NCBI GenBank assembly: GCA_016789345.1
Contig: JAEURG010000011.1
Span: 1 to 33,758, forward strand
DNA: 33,758 bases
Source of the DNA: Anaerolineales bacterium
GTDB taxonomy: Bacteria; Chloroflexota; Anaerolineae; Anaerolineales; Villigracilaceae
Direction: 5' to 3'
Part shown: in pieces, positions 33,563-33,758 of the stretch
Position numbering within the stretch: the first letter of the stretch is position 1
Layout of the letters: every line of letters starts with the position of its first letter
Notes under the pieces: model-generated
Told to the model about the DNA's origin: nothing
Database searches by the model: none
What the model saw: the letters and a program-made list of their open reading frames with translations, nothing else
Program-made: the position numbers and the translations under genes

Positions 33563-33615
33563 TAGCATTTGGCTTTTAGCGATGGGTTAATTGCTAACAG
33601 CCAATCGCTAAAAAT
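33563..33615. repeat. Second copy of the TTAGCGAT/GCTAAC repeat family
   Basis: GCATTTGGCTTTTAGCGAT, GGTTAATTGCTAACAGCC and AATCGCTAAAAA follow one another between the T-box and tRNA-Ala. The same words in the same order are in the P3 extension of the SAM riboswitch at 8671-8741, on the opposite strand. TTTTAGCGAT and ATCGCTAAAA can pair, so it may also end tRNA-Ala transcripts. Confidence 0.6.
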
Positions 33616-33618
33616 TTG

Positions 33619-33691
33619 TGGACCCAGAGGGATTCGAACCCTCGACCTTCTCAATGCCATTGAGACGCGCTCCCAACTGCGCTATGGGCCC
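33619..33691 (-). tRNA. tRNA-Ala (anticodon GGC)
   Basis: 73 nt. The acceptor GGGCCCA pairs with TGGGTCC and includes the G3-U70 wobble pair that identifies alanine tRNAs. The anticodon stem TCTCA/TGAGA encloses ATGGCAT with anticodon GGC. The T-loop TTCGAATC is normal. CCA is not encoded. It is transcribed toward leuS. Confidence 0.95.
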
Positions 33692-33698
33692 CTTTTCA

Positions 33699-33746
33699 AT
33701 TTTGGATTAACGATTTCAGATTTTCGATTAATCGTCAATCCAAAAT
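33699..33746. repeat. Inverted repeat ATTTTGGATT...AATCCAAAAT
   Basis: Ten-base inverted ends (33699-33708 and 33737-33746) enclose two GATTAACGAT / GATTAATCG words. Related words continue to the window edge, so the element or a neighbouring copy is cut off. Confidence 0.5.
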
Positions 33747-33758
33747 CGTTAATCGTCA

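Overview
The window most likely comes from a member of the Chloroflexota, Anaerolineae-like. This is inference: it rests on the many lipoproteins with a Thr/Pro/Ser-rich linker after the lipobox Cys, the moderate-to-low GC, a T-box leader in front of leuS, the tup/mod and lut gene sets, and a high density of short dispersed palindromic repeats. No rRNA or marker phylogeny is available here.

Layout. 1-1792 (minus): a cut lipoprotein gene, a histone-deacetylase-family hydrolase and a NYN/YacP-like nuclease. 1899-3478 (plus): a DUF1232 membrane protein and a sugar-dehydrogenase-like lipoprotein. 3555-8522 (minus): an oxyanion uptake cluster, tupA-tupB-ATPase-modA-modB, preceded by a regulator that fuses a winged helix to a periplasmic-binding-protein-like sensor. 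A shared operator-like motif lies in front of the regulator and in front of tupA. 8574-8825 (plus): a promoter, a SAM-I riboswitch and its terminator.

8979-11932 (plus) is an accessory island: a GNAT acetyltransferase, a small unknown gene, a Y1 (IS200/RAYT-like) transposase between two ~100-nt structured repeats, and a large AT-rich RES-like gene. It separates the riboswitch from metH (11969-15937), its probable original target. metH carries an in-frame ~150-residue DUF559 nuclease cassette bounded by GC-rich inverted repeats. Two GT-C-type membrane glycosyltransferases follow, then a homocysteine methyltransferase/MTHFR fusion. MTHFR would make the methyl-THF that MetH uses, so a methionine/one-carbon block is interleaved with cell-surface glycan genes.

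21077-24937 (plus): a polytopic membrane protein, a nucleotidyltransferase-like protein, coaX and a polysaccharide deacetylase lipoprotein. 25032-26243: a YHYH-domain lipoprotein gene interrupted by one in-frame TAG. 26249-26622: palindromic repeats, terminators, tRNA-Glu(CTC) and a decayed tRNA-Glu copy. 26637-29351 (minus): a fused lutB-lutC gene and lutA. 29367-30512: a beta-helix protein. 30584-33560: leuS with its T-box leader and a small ORF between them. 33619-33691: tRNA-Ala(GGC).

The most unusual theme is how often palindromic repeats sit inside functional sequence without breaking it. They lie in frame in metH (with a nuclease cargo), in the HMT-MTHFR linker, in a glycosyltransferase and twice in lutBC. 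They also lie in the variable loops of both regulatory RNAs (the SAM riboswitch P3 and the T-box).
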